Origin: Nonlabens xiamenensis
GTDB taxonomy: Bacteria; Bacteroidota; Bacteroidia; Flavobacteriales; Flavobacteriaceae
NCBI RefSeq assembly: GCF_003865345.1
Contig: NZ_RMVE01000002.1
Coordinates: forward strand, 372,001 to 436,000
Length of the DNA: 64,000 nt
Reading direction: 5' to 3'
The notes below the pieces were generated by a model that did no database searches, was not told the origin of the DNA, and was given only the letters and a program-made list of their open reading frames with translations. Shown here one piece after another: positions 46,620 to 58,987 of this stretch. How positions within the stretch are numbered: the stretch's first letter is position 1; every line of letters begins with the position of its first letter. The position numbers were made by a program, and so were the translations under genes.

Positions 46620-47327
46620 TTGAAAAAAATATTACGTTTTATAGGAAAATCTACGCTGTATTTGGCTGGATTCCTGTTATTGGCCGGAATAATCATCAAA
46701 ATTATTTTTACGGAAGATATTCCCGAGGGCCAAACTGGACCAGCCGCCAATGAGTTGGCTTTTAAAATGCTGGAGTCAATCAACTACAAGGAATTTGCCA
46801 ATGCCAACGAAATACGCTGGACGTTCAGGGACAAAAACACCTATCATTGGAAAGTGCAAGAAAAACTAGTGAATGTTTATTGGGATGATTACAGAGTGGC
46901 ATTTGCCACCCCTTATCCAGAAATAAGCCATGCTTTTAAAAATGATCAAAAGCTGAGTGGAGAAGAAAGAGAAAATGCCATTGCTTATGCTGAAAAAAAC
47001 TTTAATAACGACAGTTTCTGGATCGTAGCTCCTTTTCAGGTAATGGATATTGGCACAAAAAGATCCGTAGTCAAGGAGGATGGAAAAGAGCAGTTATTGG
47101 TCCAATATACCAGTGGTGGCACTACACCTGGAGACACTTATTTGTGGGAATTAGATAAAGACTATCAACCGATCGCTTTTAAAATGTGGGTAGATATAAT
47201 TCCACTGGATGGCGTGCGAGCCAAATGGCAGGAATGGGAAATGACGGCTGGAGGATTCCCGCTTTCGCGAAAGCGCACCATTTACGGACTGGAAATTCCT
47301 ATTTCAGACCTGGAAGTGATTAAATAA
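46620..47327 (+). CDS. Membrane-anchored hypothetical protein
   Basis: A 235-aa protein with a single N-terminal helix (residues about 11-28) and an extracytoplasmic body. A TTG start at 46620 is used since it precedes the basic signal-anchor MKKILRFIGK directly; TATATTTG at 46582-46589 is a possible -7 box. The palindrome at 47260-47275 encodes LSRKR. No domain recognised. Confidence 0.7.
   Translation: MKKILRFIGKSTLYLAGFLLLAGIIIKIIFTEDIPEGQTGPAANELAFKMLESINYKEFANANEIRWTFRDKNTYHWKVQEKLVNVYWDDYRVAFATPYPEISHAFKNDQKLSGEERENAIAYAEKNFNNDSFWIVAPFQVMDIGTKRSVVKEDGKEQLLVQYTSGGTTPGDTYLWELDKDYQPIAFKMWVDIIPLDGVRAKWQEWEMTAGGFPLSRKRTIYGLEIPISDLEVIK
47260..47275. repeat. Dispersed palindrome copy 11
   Basis: CGCTTTCGCGAAAGCG, read as LSRKR in the 235-aa protein gene. 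Confidence 0.9.
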
Positions 47328-47799
47328 AATTTTCGCTTTCTTTCTTATCCTTTCTGGACCTGGACTTTTCTCTTACCGCCTGCCAAATGTTGAAATAATC
47401 TGCCGAAAATTTATTGTAATAAATGGTGTAAAATAAGGCCACCTTCAGTATCAAGGTATAAGAATGTATAAGTGCGGTCTCCAAATCACCAGTCAGATGA
47501 AATAAGGCGGTAAAAAAAACACCTAGACTTATACCCCACTTCAGGCTCATTCGGGTGTAGAGTCCAATAAGTAACATGGAGGCGATAAAAAACTCAATCA
47601 ACGGAACTGCTGGTGTAAAATAGGCCAGAAATCCAAAAGCACTATCCTCTGGCACATACTGACGCGACATGAGTACAAAATCATTGTAATGAATCAGATT
47701 TAAGACAGCGTGAACAAACAAGTAGAAGCCAAGTCCAAACCTCACCGTAAAATAAAGGATACTTTTCCAGTCTGTCTTGGTATGGTAAAGTTGTGGCAT
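47320..47799 (-). CDS. DoxX-like membrane protein
   Basis: A 159-aa protein with four hydrophobic segments, similar to DoxX/MauE-like proteins (FVHAVLNLIHYNDF, LIEFFIASMLLIGLYTR, SLGVFFTALFHLTG). Function in envelope redox is possible. It is convergent with and overlaps the preceding gene by eight bases. Confidence 0.7.
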   Translation of the reverse strand: MPQLYHTKTDWKSILYFTVRFGLGFYLFVHAVLNLIHYNDFVLMSRQYVPEDSAFGFLAYFTPAVPLIEFFIASMLLIGLYTRMSLKWGISLGVFFTALFHLTGDLETALIHSYTLILKVALFYTIYYNKFSADYFNIWQAVREKSRSRKDKKESENFI

Positions 47800-48061
47800 A
47801 AAATAGTTATTCTACAAAAGAGCGATGCCTAAGGGCACACCTCTTCAATTATAATTTATTTCAACCAATTAAACATCTAGCATAAAGAGATTTGGATCAA
47901 TACACCTATATGCTCGATCAAAAACGTAAGACAAGCAGACAACGAACAAATTAGCCTGGCCAGAGATCCTAATTTACTTTAACAGGGACAGGGGATATTT
48001 AAGTTGGCTTTATATAAAAATAACGACTTGATGGGGTAAATTCGCAACAGGTTCTACACTT

Positions 48062-50893
48062 ATGGGATACAACGACGAAATCATTGAAGTTAAAGGCGCG
48101 CGCGTTCACAATTTAAAGAATATTGATGTCAACATACCCAGAGAGAAATTGGTGGTGATCACCGGACTTTCTGGCTCGGGAAAATCCTCGCTAGCCTTTG
48201 ATACTATTTATGCCGAGGGACAACGTCGCTATATTGAAACTTTCAGTGCTTATGCCAGGCAATTTCTGGGTGGACTGGAACGACCTGACGTGGATAAGAT
48301 TGACGGCCTTTCTCCCGTCATCGCAATCGAACAAAAAACTACCAGTAAAAGTCCGCGAAGTACAGTAGGTACTATTACAGAGATCTATGATTTCCTAAGA
48401 TTATTATACGCCCGCGCCAGTGATGCTTATTCCTATAATACGGGTAAGAAAATGGTAAGTTACAGCGATGAACAGATCCGTAATTTGATCATTGAAGATT
48501 ACAAAGAACAGCGCATCAATATTTTGGCGCCAGCCGTCCGATCCAGAAAAGGACATTATCGCGAATTATTTGAACAAATTGCCAAACAGGGTTTTGTCAA
48601 GGTACGTGTAGATGGGGTGATCGTTGATATCACCAAAGGCATGAAATTGGATCGTTATAAAACACACGACATCGAGATCGTAATTGATCGCTTGCAGGTA
48701 GGAGATAGCGAGCAAGACATCAAGCGATTGGATGAAGCCATCCGACTAGCCATGCACCACGGAAACGACATCACCTTGTTAGTACCCCATGGTGCTGACG
48801 AAGGCCGGTTCTTTTCCAGAAGCCTGATGTGCCCTGAAACCGGGATTTCTTATCCAGAGCCAGAGCCTAACAATTTTTCCTTTAACAGTCCTAAAGGCGC
48901 CTGCCCAAAATGCAACGGAATCGGCCGACTGTATCAGGTCAATGAGAAAAAAATTATTCCAGATACCAGCTTATCCATCACCAAAGGTGGTCTTGCTCCT
49001 TACCCAGATAACAAAAAAAACTGGATTTATAAGCAACTCGAATTAATTGCCAAGCGATTTGACTTTAAACTCTCGGATCCGTTGGAAACCGTCCCAGAAG
49101 AAGCCATTCAAATGATCCTCTATGGGGGTACCGAGAAATTAGAAGTGGACAGTAAAGAATTGGGCGTCAAACGCAATTATAAAATTGATTTTGAAGGTTT
49201 GGCTAATTTTATAGAGCAGACCTATCACAACAACGATAGCGCAAGTCTCCAACGATGGGCCAAATCCTTCATGGATCGGGTCAAGTGCCCGGTTTGTGAC
49301 GGCTCCCGATTACGCAAGGAGTCCCTCTATTTTAGGGTAAATGAAAAAAATATTGCAGAATTGGCTCAAATGGATATTGTCCAATTGGTGGAATGGTTCA
49401 GTGGTTTGGAGGATACGCTTTCGCGAAAGCAACTACAAATAGCTAGCGAATTGCTCAAAGAGATCAGGGAGCGATTACAATTTCTATTGGACGTAGGTCT
49501 GGATTATCTGGCCCTGGACCGAAGTGCAAAAAGCTTGTCTGGAGGCGAAGCCCAACGCATACGCCTAGCTACGCAGATCGGATCACAACTGGTTGGCGTA
49601 TTGTATATTCTAGACGAACCCAGTATTGGCTTACATCAAAGGGACAATGAAAAATTAATCAATTCGCTGGTATCTCTTCGCGATACAGGGAATTCTGTGA
49701 TCGTGGTTGAACATGACAAGGATATGATTGAACGTGCTGACCATGTCATTGACATTGGTCCTAGGGCTGGAAAACATGGTGGTGAAATCATCAGCGAGGG
49801 TTCGCCAGAGGAAATTCTTAAACACGACACGCTCACTGCTCAATATCTCAATGGAAAAAAGGAAATAAGCATTCCCACAAAACGTAGAAAAGGCAATGGA
49901 AAAAAAATCAACTTGAAGGGTTGTACCGGGAATAACCTCAAGAATATCTCTGTGGATTTTCCTTTGGGACAAATGATAGTCGTCACCGGAGTTTCTGGAA
50001 GCGGAAAATCTACTTTGATCAACGAGACACTGTACCCGATCATGAATGCGCATTTCTTTAATGGCGTAAAAAAACCTATGCCTTATGAAAAGATCAAAGG
50101 ACTAGATCATTGTGATAAGGTGATTGATATCAACCAAAGCCCGATTGGTCGCACCCCAAGATCAAATCCTGCCACCTATACCAAAACATTTGACGAGATC
50201 CGATCTCTATTTGCCAAAACACCAGAAGCACTGATTAGAGGATACAAACCCGGACGATTCAGCTTTAATGTAGCTGGTGGTAGATGTGAAACCTGTAAAG
50301 GTGGAGGTCTTAAGGTCATTGAGATGAATTTCTTACCCGATGTTTACGTGACCTGTGAAACTTGTCAAGGTAAGCGATTCAATAGAGAAACACTTGAAAT
50401 CAGATACAAAGGAAAGTCTATCAGTGATGTTTTGGAAATGACCATCAATGAAGCGACCAGTTTTTTTGAAGCTATTCCTAAGATTTACCGTAAACTGAAG
50501 ACCATTCAGGATGTGGGGTTGGGATACATCACACTAGGACAACAATCCACCACTCTTTCTGGTGGAGAGGCGCAACGCATCAAATTGGCCAGCGAACTTT
50601 CAAAAAGGGATACGGGTAATACGTTTTACATTTTGGATGAACCTACGACCGGATTACACTTTGAGGATATACGCGTATTAATGGATGTACTGAATCAGTT
50701 GGTTGAAAAAGGAAATACGGTATTGATTATTGAGCATAATCTGGATGTGATTAAAATTGCTGATCACATCATCGACATAGGTCCCGAAGGCGGTCGTGGT
50801 GGTGGTGAAGTGCTTGCCACAGGAACCCCAGAGCAGGTGGCCAGACATAAAACCAGCTATACCGCAAGATTTCTACGAAAGGAATTGGATTGA
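48062..50893 (+). CDS. uvrA: UvrABC system protein A
   Basis: A 943-aa nucleotide-excision-repair damage sensor ATPase. Two ABC cassettes are clear: Walker [10 protein letters not shown] (about 31-39) and GVSGSGKST in the second; zinc fingers CPKC and CETC; signatures [13 protein letters not shown] and [17 protein letters not shown] motifs. The palindrome at 49427-49440 encodes LSRK in [11 protein letters not shown] at about residue 455, just before the conserved [12 protein letters not shown] helix. Confidence 0.96.
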   Translation: MGYNDEIIEVKGARVHNLKNIDVNIPREKLVVITGLSGSGKSSLAFDTIYAEGQRRYIETFSAYARQFLGGLERPDVDKIDGLSPVIAIEQKTTSKSPRSTVGTITEIYDFLRLLYARASDAYSYNTGKKMVSYSDEQIRNLIIEDYKEQRINILAPAVRSRKGHYRELFEQIAKQGFVKVRVDGVIVDITKGMKLDRYKTHDIEIVIDRLQVGDSEQDIKRLDEAIRLAMHHGNDITLLVPHGADEGRFFSRSLMCPETGISYPEPEPNNFSFNSPKGACPKCNGIGRLYQVNEKKIIPDTSLSITKGGLAPYPDNKKNWIYKQLELIAKRFDFKLSDPLETVPEEAIQMILYGGTEKLEVDSKELGVKRNYKIDFEGLANFIEQTYHNNDSASLQRWAKSFMDRVKCPVCDGSRLRKESLYFRVNEKNIAELAQMDIVQLVEWFSGLEDTLSRKQLQIASELLKEIRERLQFLLDVGLDYLALDRSAKSLSGGEAQRIRLATQIGSQLVGVLYILDEPSIGLHQRDNEKLINSLVSLRDTGNSVIVVEHDKDMIERADHVIDIGPRAGKHGGEIISEGSPEEILKHDTLTAQYLNGKKEISIPTKRRKGNGKKINLKGCTGNNLKNISVDFPLGQMIVVTGVSGSGKSTLINETLYPIMNAHFFNGVKKPMPYEKIKGLDHCDKVIDINQSPIGRTPRSNPATYTKTFDEIRSLFAKTPEALIRGYKPGRFSFNVAGGRCETCKGGGLKVIEMNFLPDVYVTCETCQGKRFNRETLEIRYKGKSISDVLEMTINEATSFFEAIPKIYRKLKTIQDVGLGYITLGQQSTTLSGGEAQRIKLASELSKRDTGNTFYILDEPTTGLHFEDIRVLMDVLNQLVEKGNTVLIIEHNLDVIKIADHIIDIGPEGGRGGGEVLATGTPEQVARHKTSYTARFLRKELD
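49427..49440. repeat. Dispersed palindrome copy 12
   Basis: The 14-bp core GCTTTCGCGAAAGC, read as LSRK in a variable loop of uvrA. Confidence 0.88.
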
Positions 50894-50937
50894 CCTGATT
50901 CCAAAGATGAAGAGCATCGTATAATAGAAGATAGCAC

Positions 50938-50973
50938 AAAGCAAATGGCCATCAATTGATGGCCATTTGCTTT
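50938..50973. terminator. 36-bp perfect palindrome between uvrA and yidC
   Basis: The half-site AAAGCAAATGGCCATCAA is followed immediately by its exact reverse complement. It sits between convergent genes and probably forms a terminator for both, although the T tracts are short. Confidence 0.65.
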
Positions 50974-50992
50974 AGAAATAAATAGGTCATCT

Positions 50993-52816
50993 CTATTTCT
51001 TGGACTTTTTCTGGATCTCTTGTTGAGCCTGGGCCTGTTCCATGATTTCCTGCATCTTTGACGCAAAACGACCCTTCTTCTTTTTCGGCTTTGCTTTGGC
51101 CTTTTCAATTTTAGCCAATACTTTATCCTTATCGATAATCACATATTTGATCACCAACATCAAACCAATGGTAATCAGGTTGGATATAAAGTAATACAAG
51201 GATAATCCACTCGCATAGTTGTTAAAGAACACCAACATAAACAGTGGGGACAAGTACATGATAAATTTCATGTTAGGCATACCAGGTTGTTGGGCAGCCT
51301 GCATATTTTGTCCAGTGGTCATCTGCATATAAAAGAAGATAGAAACCGACGCCAGAATAGGAAACAAACTTACGTGATCACCATACCCCCAAATATAAAA
51401 TGGTAGCTCAAAAATCTCGTCATAACTGGAAAGGTCGTCTGCCCAGAGGAAACTTTTTTGTCTGAGTTCAAAAGCCGTAGGGAAAAATTTAAATAGGGCA
51501 AAGAACACCGGCATTTGTAGCAGTGCAGGTAAACAACCTGCCAACGGACTCGCACCTGCCTCACTTTGCACGCGCATCGTCTCTTGTTGCTTCTTCATCG
51601 GATTGTCCTTGTACTTTTCGGCAATCTTATTGATCTCAGGTCTTAAGATTTTCATCTTTGCTTGCGTCAGATAACTCTTGTACAATACAGGAGACAATAC
51701 CAAACGCACGCAAATCGTCAAAAGAATAATAGCTATCCCGTACGGAATTCCCAATCCGTTATCAGGATTACTCAACAAGCTAAACATAGGACGTATCGCC
51801 CATTCATTGATCACGCCGAATATTCCCCATCCCAAATCAACCACTTCATCTAGGTTGCGGTCATAGGTATCAAGGATATCATAATCGGTTGGACCAAAAT
51901 ACCAGTCCATATTGTATACAAGCTCACCGCCATTGTATTCCATCTGAACTTCTGAACTGAACTTTTTGGTCAGCTCATTTTGCTCATCATTAGCGCTATA
52001 GTTGTTGAAGGATTGCATTAAACCACTTTGAAATGGCGTATCTGTCAGGAGAATAGAGGAAAAGAAATGTTCTTTATAAGCTATCCATGTAATTTTTTCC
52101 GCCTCCTCTTCAGCGTTTTCACCTTGACCTGTATAGTCATCACTTCCACCATCATATTCAAATTTGATTTCGGTGTAGCGGTTCTCATTAGAAATACTTT
52201 TAGACCTTCTATACGCTTGAAGTTCCCAATTTAAAGTCGCAGCTTCGGTAGTGTTCACGAGTTGAGACAAACCTTGAGACCTTATATTGAAGTCCATCAT
52301 ATAATCGTCTGGCTTCAATTCGTACCTAAATTCTAGGGTCGCGCCTTGTCCTGGATTAGCAGTCAGACTCAAGACCTGGTTTTCCCCATTGCGCGAAGTT
52401 TTAGGGGTAAATACCATATTACTGGTATTTAATTGGCGACCATCCTGGGTTTGAAAAGCAAGGTTGAACTTGTGGTCATTTCCTTTAACCAGATACACCG
52501 GAAGGGAATCATAGGTAACAAATTTTTTCAACAACGCCTCTGTAATCAGAGCTCCTTTGGTACTGATCTTAAAGTCTACCAGTTCGTTTCCAAAATCGAG
52601 CACCTGCGCTTTGTCGACAATGCTGTCTGTGGATATACTGCTACTATCGTTAACTGTATTGACGGGAGTAGTTTGTTCTGTTATCGACTGGGATTCAGTG
52701 GTGGTAGGTTCCTCCTTGGGTGGTTCTTCCTGATTTCTCAAAAACATAAAGGCCAGGATCCCAAAAATGAGGGCCAACCCTAACATGCTTTTCCAATCTG
52801 TCTTTTTTTCTTCCAT
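50993..52816 (-). CDS. yidC: Membrane protein insertase YidC
   Basis: A 607-aa insertase. An N-terminal TM (about 11-24) is followed by a large periplasmic beta domain (about 60-330) and the conserved C-terminal helices with KSYLTQAKMKILRPEI, SPLAGCLPALLQMPVFFALF and a basic tail (KAKAKPKKKKGRF). It inserts inner-membrane proteins with or after SecYEG. It follows pyrG by 61 bases in the same orientation. Confidence 0.95.
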   Translation of the reverse strand: MEEKKTDWKSMLGLALIFGILAFMFLRNQEEPPKEEPTTTESQSITEQTTPVNTVNDSSSISTDSIVDKAQVLDFGNELVDFKISTKGALITEALLKKFVTYDSLPVYLVKGNDHKFNLAFQTQDGRQLNTSNMVFTPKTSRNGENQVLSLTANPGQGATLEFRYELKPDDYMMDFNIRSQGLSQLVNTTEAATLNWELQAYRRSKSISNENRYTEIKFEYDGGSDDYTGQGENAEEEAEKITWIAYKEHFFSSILLTDTPFQSGLMQSFNNYSANDEQNELTKKFSSEVQMEYNGGELVYNMDWYFGPTDYDILDTYDRNLDEVVDLGWGIFGVINEWAIRPMFSLLSNPDNGLGIPYGIAIILLTICVRLVLSPVLYKSYLTQAKMKILRPEINKIAEKYKDNPMKKQQETMRVQSEAGASPLAGCLPALLQMPVFFALFKFFPTAFELRQKSFLWADDLSSYDEIFELPFYIWGYGDHVSLFPILASVSIFFYMQMTTGQNMQAAQQPGMPNMKFIMYLSPLFMLVFFNNYASGLSLYYFISNLITIGLMLVIKYVIIDKDKVLAKIEKAKAKPKKKKGRFASKMQEIMEQAQAQQEIQKKSKK

Positions 52817-52877
52817 AAATTTGCCTTGTTCAGGCGTTTATTGCACTTCGTATTCGTTTAGTGTTACCCTTTAGGGT

Positions 52878-54503
<1,626 letters not shown>

Positions 54504-54633
54504 TTACATTTATACAAAAACAGCTGCAAAAGTAGTTATTTTGACTAACAGATACGAGAACTTTTTGAGGGAATCAGAGCAAGCCTTCAAGCTACCCAAT
54601 TCTTTAACTGTCTACGCGTGCTCACCAGAATCT

Positions 54634-57372
54634 CTATTCCACCAGAATTTTTTGGGTATTGACTCTTCCTTCATTTTCTATACGAACCAAATACACTCCA
54701 GAGGTCACGTTGCTCAATTCAATTTTCTTGCGAAGTCCATTTGTGAAATCGTAGATTGTCTGATATACAGATCTTCCATTCAAATCAAAGACTTGAATAT
54801 TAGTCTTTCCTGTACGGGCTTCCCCAAAATTAATTTCAAAAGCCCCCCGATTGGGATTGGGGTAGATACTGAATCGATCGGCAGCAAACTCCTCATTGCT
54901 TAAAGGTGTTACGGTGGTTGTGCATATCTCTACAGCCCAATCATTCAAGGTCCCGTTATCACCGGAAAAGAAATCGGCAATAGCCAAGGTCCAATTACCT
55001 CCAGAGTCATTTCCGACAAAATCATTTAAATTTCCTAGGGGTTGATAGGTACCGACGGTGGGACTTGCACAGACAATATTGGGCGCACCTTCTTCAAAGT
55101 TTACATCTAAGTCGTCATTGTTCCCACAATTGAACTGCCACAATCTTACGGTAGTGCTAGAAGGGTCAGTTACTTCAAAAATAAGGTCCTGAATAAAGCT
55201 ATGGGATATATCCACATTTATACTGATCCCAGTGATACTATCGTTGTCAGGGATATTGATCACATTTGCTGTTACCGGGCCTGCTACTGGAGTGGTTCCT
55301 GATCCCGTTCCATCTGCAATCGGTATTGAGATATTTCCTGAAGAATAGGTGGTACAAGTCTCTGTAACCTGAGCGTTTACACTGAAATCAGTACTATTGA
55401 TATTAAAAAACGGATTAGTGGCTCCTACCACCATCAAACGACAGAAAGGAGCAACAATTCCGCCAGGGACTGTAATAGTGGCAGATCCGTTGTTGGGTAC
55501 ATTGGATGCTAATATTGTATCAAAGGTCTCGCCGGCATCTGTGGAAAGCAAAATATCAACCGAATTTTCATTCACACCATTGGCGTTGGTTCCAGCAACG
55601 TCCCATGTAATTGTTTCTGTAGTGTTTGGCAGCCATGTGATGCCGGTTGTATTTTGGGAAGTCACAACAAATGGACCTGCATTATCTGTGGTAATAATAT
55701 TGACAAAATCCACTGCAGTCTGACCTCCCCTACTGTCATTATCTCTCACTGTAAGTGCAAAAGTCATGGGCCTAGAAATGGAGGCCAGTTTTTCCCAGGT
55801 GGTTGAATTCCCTCCATTGAGGACAATATCAGGTAACCTTGGTATATATCTAATTGGATCATCGCTTCCCTCAAATGATCGCACGAGTGGACCAGAAGCG
55901 GAGGTTTCGGTTGGAATTCCTGATGGTCCGAGATCAAATTGTTCCCAGGTGTAGGTATGCCCTACCGTTCCATCGACATCAGTTGAAGCTCCCACCAATC
56001 TATATGGAGTTGAAATGGGAATAACACGATCACTTCCAGCTATTGCAACAGGCGCTACATTCAGACTAGCTACATTTTGCGAGCAGGTAGAGAAACCGCC
56101 TGGTCTGATATTGTCAAAGATATTTTCCAAACTGATTTGATGGAAATAAGGATCAGTGCTCTGTTGCACATTCTGCGGCGGACATATTCCTGCGTAACCC
56201 ATGATGGTAGAACCACTGCCAGGCTCATAGGCTGCGGAAGCAGACCTATTTCCACCAGAGCAATTGGCGGTACTCCCATTAAATGAATGTAATGCACCAA
56301 ATTGATGGCCAATTTCATGGGCTACAAAATCCACATCAAATGGATCACCTATAGGGGCGGGCAGACCAGTTACCCCCTGTGCTTTTCTATTGGTACAAGG
56401 TGATGCTAGTGATGCAATACCACCGCCACCAGTGGTAAAAACATGACCTATATCATAGTTATTGAAACCTATATTGGCGTCAAGTACTTGCGGATTCTGT
56501 GAAAACAAGACATTATTGGCATTGTTGTTATCTAGATTATCGCTATTGATGAAGACCACTAGGTCATTATTGGCCACCAATTCCATGGTCAGCGACAAAT
56601 CACGTTCATAGATAAAGTTATTTCTAGCCAAGGTGACATTCATGGCTGCCAGCACCGCAGTACGCTTTTGAGCTTCGGTATCTGTGGCCGATAAACCAGC
56701 TCTGGTCCAATGAAATTCTGAATACTCCACCGTTGCCGAAATAGCAATTCTAAACCTGCGCAATAGCCCATCATTGGCATTTTTTGCATGATAGGAAGAA
56801 GGACCCATGCGATGGTTAGGCATGTCTTCCTCCACCACTTCGCAATGTGACCCTGTTTGAATGGCGGGTAAGTCTGCTTTCGCGTAAGCGATATAAGTAC
56901 CGCGATCTGTAGTATAGGGATCAATAAAAGAAGTCCCATGCTCTGGAGAAAAAACCATTCCGTGGAAACCATAAGGATCCACCGTGAACTTAATGCTATT
57001 TCCGGTCCCTCCGGCAGCGGCGCCAGTATAGGTACGTATATTGGGATATTTATTTTGAAGGGCATCAGCCATGGTTGGTGTTTCAAATACTTCAAATACC
57101 TCAAGCCCATGTGATGTAGGTAGTACTATGCTTGTAGGCACAGCACCTGGAATGCTGGCCTCAGTTACTTGCTGCAACTGAGCACGCAGGTCAGACAAAT
57201 CCATTTTGTAAAAATTAGCCCGGGATGGTTCAGACTTTCTAAAGAGTGCGGTACTACCCATATCTGGTCCACCGACCTTTTTCCAAATCAATTTTCCATT
57301 GTTTTGAGCGAGACCAGATCCCGTCATTAAAACCATTACCAAAACAAGGAGGCCATGAGCACTCTTATACAT
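54634..57372 (-). CDS. Secreted M12B-like metalloprotease with T9SS sorting domain
   Basis: A 912-aa secreted protein: signal peptide (1-22), propeptide, a reprolysin-like protease domain with HEIGHQFGALH at 352-362 and a Met-turn (TIMGYAG at about 389), beta-sandwich domains, a proprotein-convertase P-like domain (about 670-820) and a type A T9SS C-terminal sorting domain (YPNPNRGAFEINF to GVYLVRIENEG). It would be exported by the type IX system. The near-palindrome at 56876-56889 encodes AYAKAD at about 162. Confidence 0.9.
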   Translation of the reverse strand: MYKSAHGLLVLVMVLMTGSGLAQNNGKLIWKKVGGPDMGSTALFRKSEPSRANFYKMDLSDLRAQLQQVTEASIPGAVPTSIVLPTSHGLEVFEVFETPTMADALQNKYPNIRTYTGAAAGGTGNSIKFTVDPYGFHGMVFSPEHGTSFIDPYTTDRGTYIAYAKADLPAIQTGSHCEVVEEDMPNHRMGPSSYHAKNANDGLLRRFRIAISATVEYSEFHWTRAGLSATDTEAQKRTAVLAAMNVTLARNNFIYERDLSLTMELVANNDLVVFINSDNLDNNNANNVLFSQNPQVLDANIGFNNYDIGHVFTTGGGGIASLASPCTNRKAQGVTGLPAPIGDPFDVDFVAHEIGHQFGALHSFNGSTANCSGGNRSASAAYEPGSGSTIMGYAGICPPQNVQQSTDPYFHQISLENIFDNIRPGGFSTCSQNVASLNVAPVAIAGSDRVIPISTPYRLVGASTDVDGTVGHTYTWEQFDLGPSGIPTETSASGPLVRSFEGSDDPIRYIPRLPDIVLNGGNSTTWEKLASISRPMTFALTVRDNDSRGGQTAVDFVNIITTDNAGPFVVTSQNTTGITWLPNTTETITWDVAGTNANGVNENSVDILLSTDAGETFDTILASNVPNNGSATITVPGGIVAPFCRLMVVGATNPFFNINSTDFSVNAQVTETCTTYSSGNISIPIADGTGSGTTPVAGPVTANVINIPDNDSITGISINVDISHSFIQDLIFEVTDPSSTTVRLWQFNCGNNDDLDVNFEEGAPNIVCASPTVGTYQPLGNLNDFVGNDSGGNWTLAIADFFSGDNGTLNDWAVEICTTTVTPLSNEEFAADRFSIYPNPNRGAFEINFGEARTGKTNIQVFDLNGRSVYQTIYDFTNGLRKKIELSNVTSGVYLVRIENEGRVNTQKILVE
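56876..56889. repeat. Dispersed palindrome, one mismatch
   Basis: GCTTTCGCGTAAGC, one base from the core, read as AYAKA in the propeptide of the T9SS protease. Confidence 0.7.
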
Positions 57373-57528
57373 ATTCTAATCTTTAAGCCACAATAATAGA
57401 GTTTTATGTAAAATATTTAAAAGTTTTTAAAGATTCCTTAACCGAGGAAAGATAAAATTCAATATTTTCCCCCTTTAATCGATGCTAGCAGGGAATACTT
57501 GTCCTTAAGGCTGTCAAATATTTAATCA

Positions 57529-58044
57529 ATGACAAGACTCTTTATATTGTTCATAGCGGCTTGTGTTGGCATGGCTTGCCAGAGCAAAAAACTTAGGTTT
57601 GACGAGCAATTGCATCGTCAAAATTGCCCAGAAAATGGCAATTGCGACTTAAGGATTTATACAGATAAGGGGGTAGAGACCAAAAAGGACGAATTCAATG
57701 CTTCTTATCAGGAACTCTACACCGCCGAAGGTAGTCATGTTTTGGAATTTGAGTACGTTAGAAATACTTCTCCCGAGATACAAGATGATCAATACCGGGA
57801 AATCATTCGTATAGAATTTGATGATGATTTGCAGGCTTTGTCGCTTACAAATAAGGAGTTAAATCAAGTGAAAGTTAGCCTGACGCGACTTTGCAATTGC
57901 AGGGGAGCGACAGGCGTGTACCCCATCGACCAGGGAAGCTTAAAAATGAGGAGGCAAAACGGGAAAATCGAATTAGACCTGAAGTTCAGCCTGTCTGAAG
58001 TACCCCACGAAATCCATAGCATTCAGGAAGTATTTTCCTATTGA
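57529..58044 (+). CDS. Lipoprotein (hypothetical)
   Basis: A 171-aa lipoprotein with lipobox GMAC and a C-x7-C-x4-C-like pattern in the body (NCPENGNCD; RLCNCRG). No family recognised. It is divergent from the T9SS protease gene. Confidence 0.65.
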   Translation: MTRLFILFIAACVGMACQSKKLRFDEQLHRQNCPENGNCDLRIYTDKGVETKKDEFNASYQELYTAEGSHVLEFEYVRNTSPEIQDDQYREIIRIEFDDDLQALSLTNKELNQVKVSLTRLCNCRGATGVYPIDQGSLKMRRQNGKIELDLKFSLSEVPHEIHSIQEVFSY

Positions 58045-58583
58045 TCTGTCTGCGCCCAAGCTGAGTAAGTAAATAATTCTTCCCTTATTTGTTGCTGCCA
58101 ATGGGACTGGGCTTCTTTGTTATTTCCATGTTGGGACTCACGATCGTAGTTTTGTTGTCTGGCCCTTCTTTTTTTCTCAAATACCTTAAAAATAAAATCC
58201 ACCTCCTTTTTAGGCTCATTTTTTGGTACGTAGCGACTGTACGCCTCCCTTAATTGTCTGGCATACAACTCGCTGATATCCCAATGAAGTTGCTCATGCG
58301 CCAACAACGCCCGATCATGCTCATCCAATTCCTTTTTCCAGCTCAATTGTGGGTAGAAATAGCTATTGACCCGAACATCTACATGCCATTCACCATTTTG
58401 CATTGAACTACTGAACTGGTAGCCCATACCAGAATTTACGCTGGCATGATGATCTGCATTAGATGGCGGTGTCCCTCTAAAATCTTCCCAACTCAATGTG
58501 GGATGCTCTTGGTAAGTCCAGCGTTCTTTAGGTTCTGAATTTAAACACAGTACTAATGCTGATAAGGTGACCAACCATTTCAC
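58038..58583 (-). CDS. DUF922 putative zinc protease
   Basis: A 181-aa exported protein. The AHEQLHWDISE segment is the HExxH-type motif of DUF922. The rest includes PTLSWEDFRGTPP, typical of this family. GTG start at 58583 overlaps the OsmC stop (GTGA). It is the last gene of the guaA-LysM-OsmC unit. Confidence 0.78.
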   Translation of the reverse strand: MKWLVTLSALVLCLNSEPKERWTYQEHPTLSWEDFRGTPPSNADHHASVNSGMGYQFSSSMQNGEWHVDVRVNSYFYPQLSWKKELDEHDRALLAHEQLHWDISELYARQLREAYSRYVPKNEPKKEVDFIFKVFEKKRRARQQNYDRESQHGNNKEAQSHWQQQIREELFTYSAWAQTDQ

Positions 58584-58987
58584 GACATCCAGTTAAAATT
58601 AATGTCTTTTTCAATCTCTGGGTGCAAACTATTGAGCACTGGACAGGTAAGTGCCACCCGTTCCAGGATGGTTTGCATGCGTTTATCGCAAGAAGCTTTC
58701 ATGTCCAATTCTACCTCAATCCCACTGATACGACGAGGATTGGAAGCCATGATTTTGTTTACTTTGGCGGTACTGCCTTTGAGTTCAATTTTCAATTCCC
58801 GGGCTTTTATACCCATTACAGTAAGCATGCAACTTGCCAACGCGGTAGCGACAGTATCTGTAGGAGAGAATGCCTCACCTTTACCATTATTATCGACAGG
58901 TGCATCAGAAACAATAGATTCTCCGCTTTTAAGGTGCGTGGATTCGCAACGTAATTCTCCCAAATATTCAACCAAGGCTGTCATCAT
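58580..58987 (-). CDS. OsmC/Ohr-family peroxidase
   Basis: A 135-aa OsmC-type thiol peroxidase. Family cysteines lie in ALASCMLTVMG and LTCPVLNSLHPE. It protects against organic hydroperoxides. The start overlaps the stop of the LysM gene and the stop overlaps the DUF922 GTG. Confidence 0.85.
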   Translation of the reverse strand: MMTALVEYLGELRCESTHLKSGESIVSDAPVDNNGKGEAFSPTDTVATALASCMLTVMGIKARELKIELKGSTAKVNKIMASNPRRISGIEVELDMKASCDKRMQTILERVALTCPVLNSLHPEIEKDINFNWMS

